A stretch of DNA of 64,000 bases from Diplonema japonicum (taxonomy: Eukaryota; Euglenozoa; Diplonemea; Diplonemida; Diplonemidae). Where the stretch lies: the NCBI GenBank assembly GCA_964019335.1, contig OZ025757.1, positions 152,547 to 216,546 on the forward strand, written 5' to 3'. This document shows positions 30,093-39,464 of this stretch, piece after piece. Position 1 is the first letter of the stretch. Each line of letters opens with the position of its first letter. Position numbers and translations under genes: made by a program. The notes beneath the pieces were generated by a model. That model was not told the origin of the DNA and searched no databases. It saw only the letters and a program-made list of their open reading frames with translations.

Positions 30093-31147
30093 AACGTTTT
30101 TTTTTTTTTTTTTTTTTTTTTTTTTCCCCTCTCAGTCTGAAATAGGAATTTTGCCTTTGTTTGTGCGTGCAGGAAAAGTAAAAAGATACGGGGGAATGAT
30201 GAAGGGGGCGGCGGCTATGCTGGCAAGGAAACGCGTTTCCAAGTTTTTTTTTTTTTTTTTTTTCGAAAAAAAAAAGGAAACGGAAACGGAAACGTTTCCC
30301 CATTTCTTGCCAGCATAGCCCTGGGGGGGGGGGGGGGTTAAACAAATACATATTTGAGTTAAAAGAGGCCGGTATTGGTGGCGCCCTGCACAAGAACTGT
30401 ACATATGCCACACCAACCAGTACGACGTTAGAACATGGGGGAGGGGGAGAAAAAAAAAAGGAGGCTTATTTTTTTTTTTTTTTAGAATTGAAGTTTTTGA
30501 ATTGTTCAGAACCCTTGGACTCCTACGATTAGGAAGGAAAAAAAAAAAAAAAGAGAGGGTGAGACAACAAAAAGAAAGTCTCGCGTCCGTACTTAAGGTC
30601 TGATAATTTTGAGCAAAAGGGGAGGGGGGTGGTGGTTTTTTTTTTTTTTCTTTTTTTTTTTCTTTCTTTCCGTCAGAAGTACACAGTACTCCTGTAGATT
30701 GGACACTAATAGCTTTAAATGCCAACAAGCAGTGAAAGTTAACGCCACTCTCTGTTCCTACAATATCACAGAGGGCCCGCCGGAATGGCTGTTTCAACCA
30801 TGTTGTCTGCAGCTTGTCCAATACAATAAAAAAAAAAGAGAGAAAAAAAAAAAAAAGCACGAGCAAGTCTTGGTTGTCGAGTGGGCCTATGAGTGACCGG
30901 AGGGTGATTCTGCTCATAGTCCCGAAGGTTTAATTGATCTAAAAGAGAAGGATAAAAACAGGGTCTAACCTTCTAGAGCATAGCTTCTGAGGGGAAAGGG
31001 GGGCAAAGAGAATCATCTAACACCTTGGTTCCCAAATAAAAAGAATAGGGTCTCTGACTCTCCTAACTAAACAAAACAACGGACTGTCGCAGTACATAAG
31101 AGAATGATATAGAGTGCCGTGGCTTTTTATCGACCACCTTGACCACT
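30093..31147. other. Intergenic, inverted repeat and duplicated spacer, no gene
   Basis: It holds the inverted repeat at 30213-30320, an R2 fragment at 30351-30405 (GAGTTAAAAGAGGCCGG) and text that parallels 34040-34150 upstream of B copy 3 (GTAGAACATGGGGGAGGG-like). The part nearest B copy 3 (30941-31147) parallels the spacer before B copy 2. No gene. Confidence 0.65.
30213..30320. repeat. Inverted repeat enclosing GGAAAC tandem units and a T/A block
   Basis: GGCTATGCTGGCAAG at 30213-30227 is exactly complementary to CTTGCCAGCATAGCC at 30306-30320. Between them lie GGAAACGCGTTTCC (a perfect palindrome), a T21/A10 block and three GGAAAC units (GGAAACGGAAACGGAAACG). The whole segment can fold into a long hairpin. 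Confidence 0.85.
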
Positions 31148-33934
31148 TCAAGGAGCGACCCAGACCCCCAGCCTGTGCCCTTCCTGATCCTTGATCCACA
31201 TCCCTGTCGCACCATCGACACGCCACTTCACAGCCGTTGTGGTGGGACCGTAGAACTTCACGTGCTTCACATTCCACCCGTCCCCGCCCTGTTCCTTCAA
31301 CCGCACCTCCCGAGGGAGCACCGCGGCAGTGGGGATGGTGAAGAGGGTCGTCGACCCCCGAGCAGGAGCCACCACACTCCCCACAATCTGAACACTCCCA
31401 TCCCAGTACTCCACCTCAACGGGGAAGGAGTGCGACGACTGGGAGTAGTCACCTGTCCCTGTCTGCACCTCCAGTGTCAAAGACACAGGTTTCAGAATGG
31501 AGATTGCGTTCCGCAGATTCGCACCGCACTTCTGCTGAGGGTCCCTGAGGCACGGAACACTGCAGTCAGCTGCTGGAGCAAGTTTTTGTGTCCCGATGTC
31601 GTCCCCGCAATAGCACGAGTCCCCACCCTGCACACCAGAGTAGGCCTTCCTCTTCGCCTGGCACAGCCCCGCACACCGCGACACAGTCACAGAGTTGCCA
31701 GACTCCTCGAACTTCAACTTCCTCGCCGCTATGTCGTCCACGTAGCACCCCACATGCACAGGCACCGCACTCCGTACAGCGATCCTCCCAGAGTCCACAG
31801 CCGAACACCCAGAAGCCTCGCTGCGGATGCTTCCCACGAAATCCGCAGCCTCCCCGCAGCAGCACTCCACACTCGCAGCCGTCGTCCGCAGACCAGAGTG
31901 CGTGTAGTCCGCAGAGCTGCACAATGACGCACACTGCACTGAATTGAGTGAGACGATGTAGATGTTTCTGACAGGCAGGATATAGTTGTTGGCAGTCACC
32001 TCATGCAGACACCCCACTTCACTGCCAGAGAAAGATGCAATTGTGTCGGTGATGGTCAGCCTCTGAAGGCCATGATGCATGTCCGCAATAAACAAGAAGG
32101 GGCCACTGACGTGAACCGTGGGCTGCGCCGTGGTGCTGATCGCGGTGTGTCCTGCAAAGGACGGCCCCTGAGGAGAGCTGATGTCGACTGTGCTAATGGT
32201 GGTTGATGTGGTGAGGAAAGCCGCCTGCTGCGTCACAGCCATCGCAAAGGAGGAGGTCCCGTGCTGGTATGTCCTCACCAAAGAAGGTGCTGCAGGTGTT
32301 TTGACATCCACCACCACCATGTTCCTGTCGTCCGCAATGTAGGCGGTCTTCCCCACCACCTCCACATCCCTCGCACCAGCAATGCTCACCATCCCAAGAA
32401 GCACAGGCGACGCGGGATCGCACACCTCGACCACCTGAAGGCTCGTCCCGTCCGCAATGTAAGCGGTTGTCCCTGATACAGTCACCGCCTTCGCAGTCCC
32501 TGGTGTGTCGAAGACACCCAAATGGCGCATTGGGGTGCTCTTTGTATCCAGGATCACAAGACCAGCCGACCCACAAGCAAGGTACAAAGTGCTGCCCTCC
32601 ACATACATATCTTCAACACCATGCTGCGAGTAGATCTCCAAGAGGAGGGGGGCCGCAGGGTTGCTGACATCGAGGGTGAAGACCTCCGAGGACGCGAAGT
32701 AAAGCCTGTTCCCGACCACCTTCTCCGCCATCCCGAGGATCGCATGCGGATGGCTGTAAAACCCAACCCTCTGCAGGGTGTTCCGATCAAGCACCTCAAT
32801 ACCATACGGGCTGGACGCTTTGAACACATGTGTGGCAGACGAAGCAAGAAGGGGAGCACGCTCTGTGGGGGGGAGAAAGGGGACGAATTTGTCTTGAGAA
32901 CCGGAATCGTAAAGAAGCAGTGCCTCTGTGGTGACGACATAGGTGCTGCTCGCAACGGTGACGGCGCGTATGTTGCTCCCCACCGGATCGTTCGAACCGC
33001 TGTGCAGGAGGCGGGGGTGGTTGTGGTCCGTAACGGAGTACACAAACACCGCCTTTGTGGTGACAACTGTCAATACAGCGCCAGCTAGTTTAATATCCAC
33101 GACAGGGTCGGAGAAGAGCAGCGTGCGGAGGATAGTAATATCACCTTCCCATCCACCAGCAGCCACACCGTCAAAAGTGGTGGAGTGCACCCCAGCGAAG
33201 GTCACATAATGGCAACGCGTCCCTTCTCCTAGGTAGCCGCGCGTATTCTCAGTACCCTCCACCATCTGGAGGGCAGCCGTGGACGCTACGCCAGTGGTTG
33301 GGCTGACTTGTTTTGGGCCGATGTACCTAATGTGAAGCTTGCCTACAGGCATTATATCAATTTTGTGGAAGTAAAAGCAGTTCACGCCCTGCGACCCGTC
33401 CATGCAGCTCCAACCGCGTTCGTATGTTGCTGCGGAACAGACCGTCGGATAGGTTAGCTGCGCGATCACACCGAGCTGAAGTGTGTACTTCCTTAGAAAT
33501 GACTGCTGGTTGTTTGCATCGTTACTGATTGAAAATATGATATTATATGAGAAGCTTAGGAAAAATGGCGACGCCGGACGATGCTGTGCGCTGTACATCA
33601 CCGTTGGTCTGTCCCAGAACTGCAGACTGTATCCGGTGATTTCGGCAGAGCCTTCTACGTACAGAACCCCGTTAACGACGAGGACCCTGTCTGCAGAGGA
33701 TCTTGTCTTCAGGGTGCTGATCAGAATCGGGTTTCTCGCGGAGGCAAGGTTGTAGATCAGAACCCCTTGGGTCCCTGCCGCCACGTACCCGGCGTTGTTG
33801 TACATCGCAATGTCGCTCAGTGTGACATTGTCCCTTGGTTTGTCAATTAGGCCCGACAGGGATGGTGCAGCCTCGCTGTCCAACACCAACCAGCACAGTA
33901 CTAAACAGAGAGCAAGGGACACAGGGCGCCGCAT
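31148..33934 (-). CDS. Secreted LVIVD-propeller/WSC/PLAT-like protein, subfamily B copy 3 (928 aa), chimeric
   Basis: Complete frame of 928 residues with the same architecture. The N-terminal third (signal peptide MRRPVSLALCLVLCWLVLDS and first propeller blades) is almost identical to B copy 2. From about 32830 leftwards (PYGIEVLDRNTLQRVGFYSH onward to the stop) it is almost identical to B copy 4, except for a short patch (NIYIVSLNSVQ...DYTHSG) near WSC1. This looks like a recombinant of its two neighbours. The coding strand has A15 then CGTT and the ATG, as in copy 2. Confidence 0.94.
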   Translation of the reverse strand: MRRPVSLALCLVLCWLVLDSEAAPSLSGLIDKPRDNVTLSDIAMYNNAGYVAAGTQGVLIYNLASARNPILISTLKTRSSADRVLVVNGVLYVEGSAEITGYSLQFWDRPTVMYSAQHRPASPFFLSFSYNIIFSISNDANNQQSFLRKYTLQLGVIAQLTYPTVCSAATYERGWSCMDGSQGVNCFYFHKIDIMPVGKLHIRYIGPKQVSPTTGVASTAALQMVEGTENTRGYLGEGTRCHYVTFAGVHSTTFDGVAAGGWEGDITILRTLLFSDPVVDIKLAGAVLTVVTTKAVFVYSVTDHNHPRLLHSGSNDPVGSNIRAVTVASSTYVVTTEALLLYDSGSQDKFVPFLPPTERAPLLASSATHVFKASSPYGIEVLDRNTLQRVGFYSHPHAILGMAEKVVGNRLYFASSEVFTLDVSNPAAPLLLEIYSQHGVEDMYVEGSTLYLACGSAGLVILDTKSTPMRHLGVFDTPGTAKAVTVSGTTAYIADGTSLQVVEVCDPASPVLLGMVSIAGARDVEVVGKTAYIADDRNMVVVDVKTPAAPSLVRTYQHGTSSFAMAVTQQAAFLTTSTTISTVDISSPQGPSFAGHTAISTTAQPTVHVSGPFLFIADMHHGLQRLTITDTIASFSGSEVGCLHEVTANNYILPVRNIYIVSLNSVQCASLCSSADYTHSGLRTTAASVECCCGEAADFVGSIRSEASGCSAVDSGRIAVRSAVPVHVGCYVDDIAARKLKFEESGNSVTVSRCAGLCQAKRKAYSGVQGGDSCYCGDDIGTQKLAPAADCSVPCLRDPQQKCGANLRNAISILKPVSLTLEVQTGTGDYSQSSHSFPVEVEYWDGSVQIVGSVVAPARGSTTLFTIPTAAVLPREVRLKEQGGDGWNVKHVKFYGPTTTAVKWRVDGATGMWIKDQEGHRLGVWVAP

Positions 33935-34567
33935 AACGTTTTTTTTTTTTTTTCCCCTTTCCCTATCTGCAAAAAAAAAAAAAAAAAAAAAAAAAGATAT
34001 GGGGATATAATGGAGGCGGGGAGTGGGAATAAATAAATAAAAATTGCCACACCAACCTCAGTGCGACGGTAGAACATGGGGGAGGGGATAGAGAAAAATG
34101 AAGGGGGGGTTTTAAAAAAAAGAATTGAGCGTTAATAGGTTTTGAACCCTCGGACAACGTGAGGCCCCACCTCCAACAAGGAAAGAACTTGTTCGTGCAC
34201 AACCTGTAGAAGGGTAAGCCCCCAACAATGATACCACTCTTTTTTTCAGCACTTCCAATTCATTGTTAGTGCTAAAAACATATTGTTTTTTTTCTTCTTG
34301 TTCACGCAAAAAAAAAAAAAAAAAAAAAAAAAAAGGTCTCACGTCCGTACTAAGGGGTGAAAATTTTGAGCAAAGGGGGGGGGAGGAGGGGTTCTTTTTG
34401 AGCAGAGATACTCTACAGGATAGAGTTAGAATGAGAAAAGAAAAGAAAAGAAAAAAAAGAATAAAACTCGATAAAATTCCAGTGCACATAGAAAAGTGGC
34501 TGACCTTCCACATCCCTGGCTGAACACTTCTGGGTGAGACCTATGGGCGGTCTGCTCATAGTCTATG
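33935..34567. other. Intergenic, no gene
   Basis: A-runs, text duplicated from the B copy 2 upstream spacer (CACACCAACC..., TTTTGAGCAAAGGGG), and the CTCGATAAAATTCCAGTGCA cassette at 34467-34489. No gene. Confidence 0.6.
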
Positions 34568-34985
34568 GCAGGTTACATTAATAATAACTATTGATTTATA
34601 TAAGTCCACTTTAATTCATGAAAACGTAATTTTATTTATTTTCTGGTTCCCTATGGCACTCCCAAAAAAAAAAACCCCCCCCCCAAAGCCAGGAAGTCTA
34701 AGATTTGACATAATATTAAGACAGGGGGTTGCTTGCACTGCTCGTCCATGGCAGTCAACCTGGGCCAATCTTACAATTTTGTGCTTATGCTTCATGGTAT
34801 GGTTCAGGCGGCTATAAAGGAACCTCTTTTCTCTGAAGCCCCATTTTCACAAATCTGCTTAAAACATGAGGAAAAAAAATAAAGTACTTTATTTTATTTT
34901 CCTTAGGGAAATAATGAAAACTTTATTTTCCCGGCACTAGCCAAAATTCCTTTAGAGAGAATCCAGAAAATAAATAAAAAATCAC
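34568..34985 (+). repeat. Dispersed repeat R1, copy 2
   Basis: It aligns block by block with 8760-9120. From 34690 it also aligns with the reverse complement of 63540-64000: GACATAATATTAAGACAGGG, GTTGCTTGCACTGCTCGTCC, CTTATGCTTCATGGTATGGT, CTCTGAAGCCCCATTTTCAC, AAAGTACTTTA, CCAAAATTCC. It is shorter internally than the right-edge copy, so it is a deletion derivative. Confidence 0.8.
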
Positions 34986-35024
34986 TATGACAGGAACGAA
35001 GTGGTTAGCAACGGCCCGCCAAAA

Positions 35025-35344
35025 AAATATATATGAGTTAAAGGAGGCCGGTGTTGGCGGCGCCCTGCACAAGAACTGTCTACTTGATTACAGGGGGCAC
35101 ACTGCAACCGAGTTGTAGCTTCTTCTGCGTTCCGCGTCGTGTCCTTAATGCGTGCGGTGTACAGCTCAACCCCAGCCGGTGCGTCCCGGGTAACCAAGAC
35201 TCTGCGCTCGTGCAGTTTGCTGCCTGTTTGTCACCCTGAGCATCTGCATGATGTTCTCCCACTCGGGCGCTACCGGTGATGACCGACGAGGAGGTCAACA
35301 GCGAACAACACATCTGATGTTTTTCTTATATTTTCATGTTATCC

Positions 35345-35345
<1 letters not shown>
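35025..35345 (+). repeat. Dispersed repeat R2, longest copy
   Basis: A GC-richer block running from ATATATGAGTTAAAGGAGGC through GGCGCCCTGCACAAGAACTG to TTCATGTTATCC, followed by an A-rich tail. Left-end fragments occur at 30351-30405, 41093-41111 and 52497-52535. Right-end fragments occur at 26525-26612 and 55200-55262, most of them followed by A-rich sequence. The A-rich 3' end and truncated copies suggest a retroposon. I could not recognise a parental RNA. Confidence 0.7.
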
Positions 35346-35375
<30 letters not shown>

Positions 35376-35567
35376 AACGAAAAAAGAAACAGTAGTTCTA
35401 TGACGCTGGCAGGACATACATCTCTTCAAGCATCAAAAAAAAGGGGGGGGGGAATAGTGTCTCGTATCTCTAACACTTGTCCAACCTGGTCCAATACTTG
35501 GCTTGTGCCAAGAGGGAATTTCTGGAAAATTTGGCTGGGAACCACAACCCTTCCGGTGAGGTGGTTT

Positions 35568-35600
<33 letters not shown>

Positions 35601-35869
35601 GGAAAAAAAAAACTTTGTGGCCACTCGTGGCAAGGTTAAAGCGAAAAATTCGATTGTCAGAAAAAATAGCAATTTTCTGTCCTCCAAACACAAGGTGTGC
35701 CAAACGGGTTTTAGAGATATGAGGCGTAATATAGCTTTGAACTCGTCATCCTTGGTATTTCGCTCGAGCAAGAAAAGTGAGAAGCAGAAAAGATAACGTT
35801 AACCCTAATAAGGTAGAATCAATTCTCGGCTCTGCACAAGGATGACAAAGTTATTGAATTTTGACCACT
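35346..35869. other. Intergenic, no gene
   Basis: A-rich; the reverse cassette GTTTTAGAGATATGAGGCGT lies at about 35709-35730. No coding signal. Confidence 0.6.
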
Positions 35870-38617
35870 TCAAGGAGCGACCCAGACCCCCAGCCTGTGC
35901 CCTTCCTGATCCTTGATCCACATCCCTGTCGCACCATCGACACGCCACTTCACAGCCGTTGTGGTGGGACCGTAGAACTTCACGTGCTTCACATTCCACC
36001 CGTCCCCGCCCTGTTCCTTCAACCGCACCTCCCGAGGGAGCACCGCGGCAGTGGGGATGGTGAAGAGGGTCGTCGACCCCCGAGCAGGAGCCACCACACT
36101 CCCCACAATCTGAACACTCCCATCCCAGTACTCCACCTCAACGGGGAAGGAGTGCGCCGACTGGGAGTAGTCACCTGTCCCTGTCTGCACCTCCAGTGTC
36201 AAAGACACAGGTTTCAGAATGGAGATTGCGTTCCGCAGATTCGCACCGCACTTCTGCTGAGGGTCCCCGAGGCACGGAAAACTGCAGTCAGCTGCTGGAG
36301 CAAGTTTTTGTGTCCCGATGTCGTCCCCGCAATAGCACGAGTCCCCACCCTGCACACCAGAGTAGGCCTTCCCCTTCGCCTGGCACAGCCCCGCACACCG
36401 CGACACAGTCACAGAGTTGCCAGACTCCTCGAACTTCAACTTCCTCGCCGCTATGTCGTCCACGTAGCACCCCACATGCACAGGCACCGCACTCCGTACA
36501 GCGATCCTCCCAGAGTCCACAGCCGAACACCCAGAAGCCTCGCTGCGGATGCTTCCCACGAAATCCGCAGCCTCCCCGCAGCAGCACTCCACACTCGCAG
36601 CCATCGTTCGCAGACCAGAGTGCGTGAACTTCGCAGAGCTGCACAATGACGCACACTGCACTGAAGTCATTGTGGTGAAGAACTTCCTGACAGGCAGGAT
36701 ATAGTTGTTGGCAGTCACCTCATGCAGACACCCCACTTCACTGCCAGAGAAAGATGCAATTGTGTCGGTGATGGTCAGCCTCTGAAGGCCATGATGCATG
36801 TCCGCAATAAACAAGAAGGGGCCACTGACGTGAACCGTGGGCTGCGCCGTGGTGCTGATCGCGGTGTGTCCTGCAAAGGACGGCCCCTGAGGAGAGCTGA
36901 TGTCGACTGTGCTAATGGTGGTTGATGTGGTGAGGAAAGCCGCCTGCTGCGTCACAGCCATCGCAAAGGAGGAGGTCCCGTGCTGGTATGTCCTCACCAA
37001 AGAAGGTGCTGCAGGTGTTTTGACATCCACCACCACCATGTTCCTGTCGTCCGCAATGTAGGCGGTCTTCCCCACCACCTCCACATCCCTCGCACCAGCA
37101 ATGCTCACCATCCCAAGAAGCACAGGCGACGCGGGATCGCACACCTCGACCACCTGAAGGCTCGTCCCGTCCGCAATGTAAGCAGTTGTCCCTGATACAG
37201 TCACCGCCTTCGCAGTCCCTGGTGTGTCGAAGACACTCAAGCGGCGCATCGGGCTGTTCTCTGTGTCCAGGATCACAAGACCAGCCGACCCACAAGCAAG
37301 GTACAAAGTGCTGCCCTCCACATACATATCTTCAACACCATGCTGCGAGTAGATCTCCAAGAGGAGGGGGGCCGCAGGGTTTCTGACATCGAGGGTGAAG
37401 ACCTCCGAGGACGCGAAGTAAAGCCTGTTCCCGACCACCTTCTCCGCCATCCCGAGGATCGCATGCGGATGGCTGTAAAACCCTACCCTCTGCAGGGTGT
37501 TCCGATCAAGCACCTCAATACCATACGGGCTGGACGCTTTGAACACATGAGTAGCTGACGAAGTCAAACGAGGTGCGTACACAGCAGGAAGGGGAATGGG
37601 CTCCACAAACCCTAACACGGAAGCTGGATCGTACTTAACTAGCGAATTGTGTTGAATGTAAGTACCGGTAGTGGTGCTGATAATTCGGCGATTCCGAGTA
37701 GACCCAGTGGGGTCCATGCGAACGAAAACAGGGGACGAGTGGTCCACAGCAATAGAGTACACATAGATGTGGTCAGCCGTGAGAACAAATAACATATTCC
37801 CGACAAGTTCGACGTCAGCTACCGTAGTGGGGAAGGTGAGCGTTTTGACAAGGCTGCTCGACCCGGCAGAACCGGGGAAGTCGGGCGTTCTCTGACCGAG
37901 GGCGAACACAAAACAAACCGTTCCTTCCGCCAGGTAAATGTGTTCTACGGTCGAGTCCATCTTGAAGGCTGTAATACCAGATATTTCGTCGAAGAAATAA
38001 GTACGGTAGTTGGTCCATGGTGGCCACGGCTTCGCTACTTCGTTGAGCTTCCACATGAAAATGGTTGCTTTAGTTGACCAGCATACCCAACCGAGGAGGG
38101 AGCCATCGGCATCCGATATGTCATATTCCGTGAAAAATTCGAATACGGTACTTAAAGAATGTGTGTACCAAGCCAAGCTTGTCCGGTTGTTCGGTGCACT
38201 GCCTGCCATGAAAAGTTGGTCGTGATCTTCCCCGGCGGCCCCGATGAAGATTTTTTTTGATGTTATCATGTTTTTATTCCGGCCCGAGCCGTCGGGGTTG
38301 TCCCATTGCCGCAGCCCGTAGCTTGCAATGTCTACGGGGGTTCCCACGTAGAGCTCGTTGTTGTGAACAAACACCTTTTCCGCGCTGAATATAGTGTCTA
38401 GCGTGCTTTTCAGTTGCGGGCCTCCTGCGGCAGTTAGATCGAATATAAAAACACCTTTTTCGCCGGCTGCTACGTACGCCGCATTGTGTGTAGTTGCTAT
38501 GTCAATAGGGGTCACCTCAGGTTCTCTCTGTTTGCTGTGAATGTTTGAAAGTACGGTTGCGGTCTCGCATTTTGGTATCAAGCAACATAGGGCTACAAGG
38601 GCTGTTGGTAATAACAT
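35870..38617 (-). CDS. Secreted LVIVD-propeller/WSC/PLAT-like protein, subfamily B copy 4 (915 aa)
   Basis: Complete frame of 915 residues. The signal peptide MLLPTALVALCCLIPKCETA and the first ~355 residues are unlike any other copy (blade text AAYVAAGEKGVFIFDLTAAG). From about 37549 to the stop it is nearly identical to B copy 3, including silent positions. The patch KFFTTMTSVQ...KFTHSGLRTMAA near WSC1 matches copy 2 rather than copy 3. Propeller, two WSC domains and the PLAT-like tail (ending LGVWVAP) are intact. The A-run on the coding strand runs straight into the ATG. Confidence 0.94.
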   Translation of the reverse strand: MLLPTALVALCCLIPKCETATVLSNIHSKQREPEVTPIDIATTHNAAYVAAGEKGVFIFDLTAAGGPQLKSTLDTIFSAEKVFVHNNELYVGTPVDIASYGLRQWDNPDGSGRNKNMITSKKIFIGAAGEDHDQLFMAGSAPNNRTSLAWYTHSLSTVFEFFTEYDISDADGSLLGWVCWSTKATIFMWKLNEVAKPWPPWTNYRTYFFDEISGITAFKMDSTVEHIYLAEGTVCFVFALGQRTPDFPGSAGSSSLVKTLTFPTTVADVELVGNMLFVLTADHIYVYSIAVDHSSPVFVRMDPTGSTRNRRIISTTTGTYIQHNSLVKYDPASVLGFVEPIPLPAVYAPRLTSSATHVFKASSPYGIEVLDRNTLQRVGFYSHPHAILGMAEKVVGNRLYFASSEVFTLDVRNPAAPLLLEIYSQHGVEDMYVEGSTLYLACGSAGLVILDTENSPMRRLSVFDTPGTAKAVTVSGTTAYIADGTSLQVVEVCDPASPVLLGMVSIAGARDVEVVGKTAYIADDRNMVVVDVKTPAAPSLVRTYQHGTSSFAMAVTQQAAFLTTSTTISTVDISSPQGPSFAGHTAISTTAQPTVHVSGPFLFIADMHHGLQRLTITDTIASFSGSEVGCLHEVTANNYILPVRKFFTTMTSVQCASLCSSAKFTHSGLRTMAASVECCCGEAADFVGSIRSEASGCSAVDSGRIAVRSAVPVHVGCYVDDIAARKLKFEESGNSVTVSRCAGLCQAKGKAYSGVQGGDSCYCGDDIGTQKLAPAADCSFPCLGDPQQKCGANLRNAISILKPVSLTLEVQTGTGDYSQSAHSFPVEVEYWDGSVQIVGSVVAPARGSTTLFTIPTAAVLPREVRLKEQGGDGWNVKHVKFYGPTTTAVKWRVDGATGMWIKDQEGHRLGVWVAP

Positions 38618-38733
38618 TTTTTTTTTTTTTTTTTTTCCTGGGTGGGTGCTGATCAGATTTTTATTTACTGTGGGCGAAGAAGAAAAAAAAATGAAAAAAA
38701 AAAGAGAAGGGAAAAACTGTGTCGTGTGTGTGC

Positions 38734-38764
<31 letters not shown>
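38618..38764. other. Homopolymer spacer upstream of B copy 4
   Basis: T/A runs directly upstream of the start codon, and a T-run at 38737-38767 that abuts the inverted-repeat element. No gene. Confidence 0.6.
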
Positions 38765-38769
<5 letters not shown>

Positions 38770-39338
38770 TTCACTCTTCGTCATTTTCTTCACTCACTAG
38801 GGGCCTCATTATTTAACGCGAAATGGCCATTATTTAACGCGAAACGGCCATTATTTAACGCGAAATCGCCATTATTTAACTAGTTAAATAATGAGATTTT
38901 GCAGTTAAATAATGGCCCTTCAGAGTGAAAAAATGGGTCTTGTCGTGGAAAAAAATGCACCCAACCCCTTGAAAAATTTTTTTGGGGTGGGGGTATTTTG
39001 ACTATTTTTGGCCATCTGAGGCCATTCCAGCCCTTAAAAGTGGGAATAAGTGCCTTACTTCCCCTTTAAATGCCACGGCGAAATAGCTACCCTGTATTAC
39101 CTTAGGAAAATCCCCAAAAAGCTGACCTGCGTGAAAAAAAACAGCAGTGAAAGCAGTGAAGAGTGAGTGACTCAAATGACGAAGAGTGAAATAAAACGAC
39201 TTACTTGCCGCCAAATGAGCCATTATTTAACACTCGTTACCCGTTTTTTTGCACTCGGGCCCTGCGGGCCCTCGTGCAAAAAATTCGGGAACTCGAGTTA
39301 AATAATGACTCATTATTTGTTGGCAATAAATAGTTATT
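38765..39338 (+). mobile_element. Terminal-inverted-repeat element, copy 3 (longest)
   Basis: The left arm TTTATTTCACTCTTCGTCAT and the right arm at about 39162-39197 (GTGAGTGACTCAAATGACGA) are inverted relatives. Inside are three tandem units of about 21 bp (GGCCATTATTTAACGCGAAA) at about 38819-38877, then the palindrome TTAACTAGTTAA. The shared tail runs CTTACTTGCCGCCAAATGAG ... GGGAACTCGAGTTAAATAAT. Non-coding. Confidence 0.8.
38813..38912 (+). repeat. Tandem CATTATTTAACGCGAAA units with flanking palindrome
   Basis: ATTATTTAACGCGAAA is repeated three times with single-base changes, then ATTATTTAACTAGTTAAATAAT forms a perfect palindrome. The word ATTATTTAAC or its complement recurs throughout all four element copies, so it is a candidate protein-binding or transposition-related motif. 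Confidence 0.8.
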
Positions 39339-39342
39339 TTTT

Positions 39343-39428
39343 TTAATTTCACCCTTCGTCATTTTCTTCACTCACCAGGGGGGCCTCATAATTTTTAACT
39401 AGTTTAAAATAATGGCGCTTCCGAGTGG

Positions 39429-39464
<36 letters not shown>

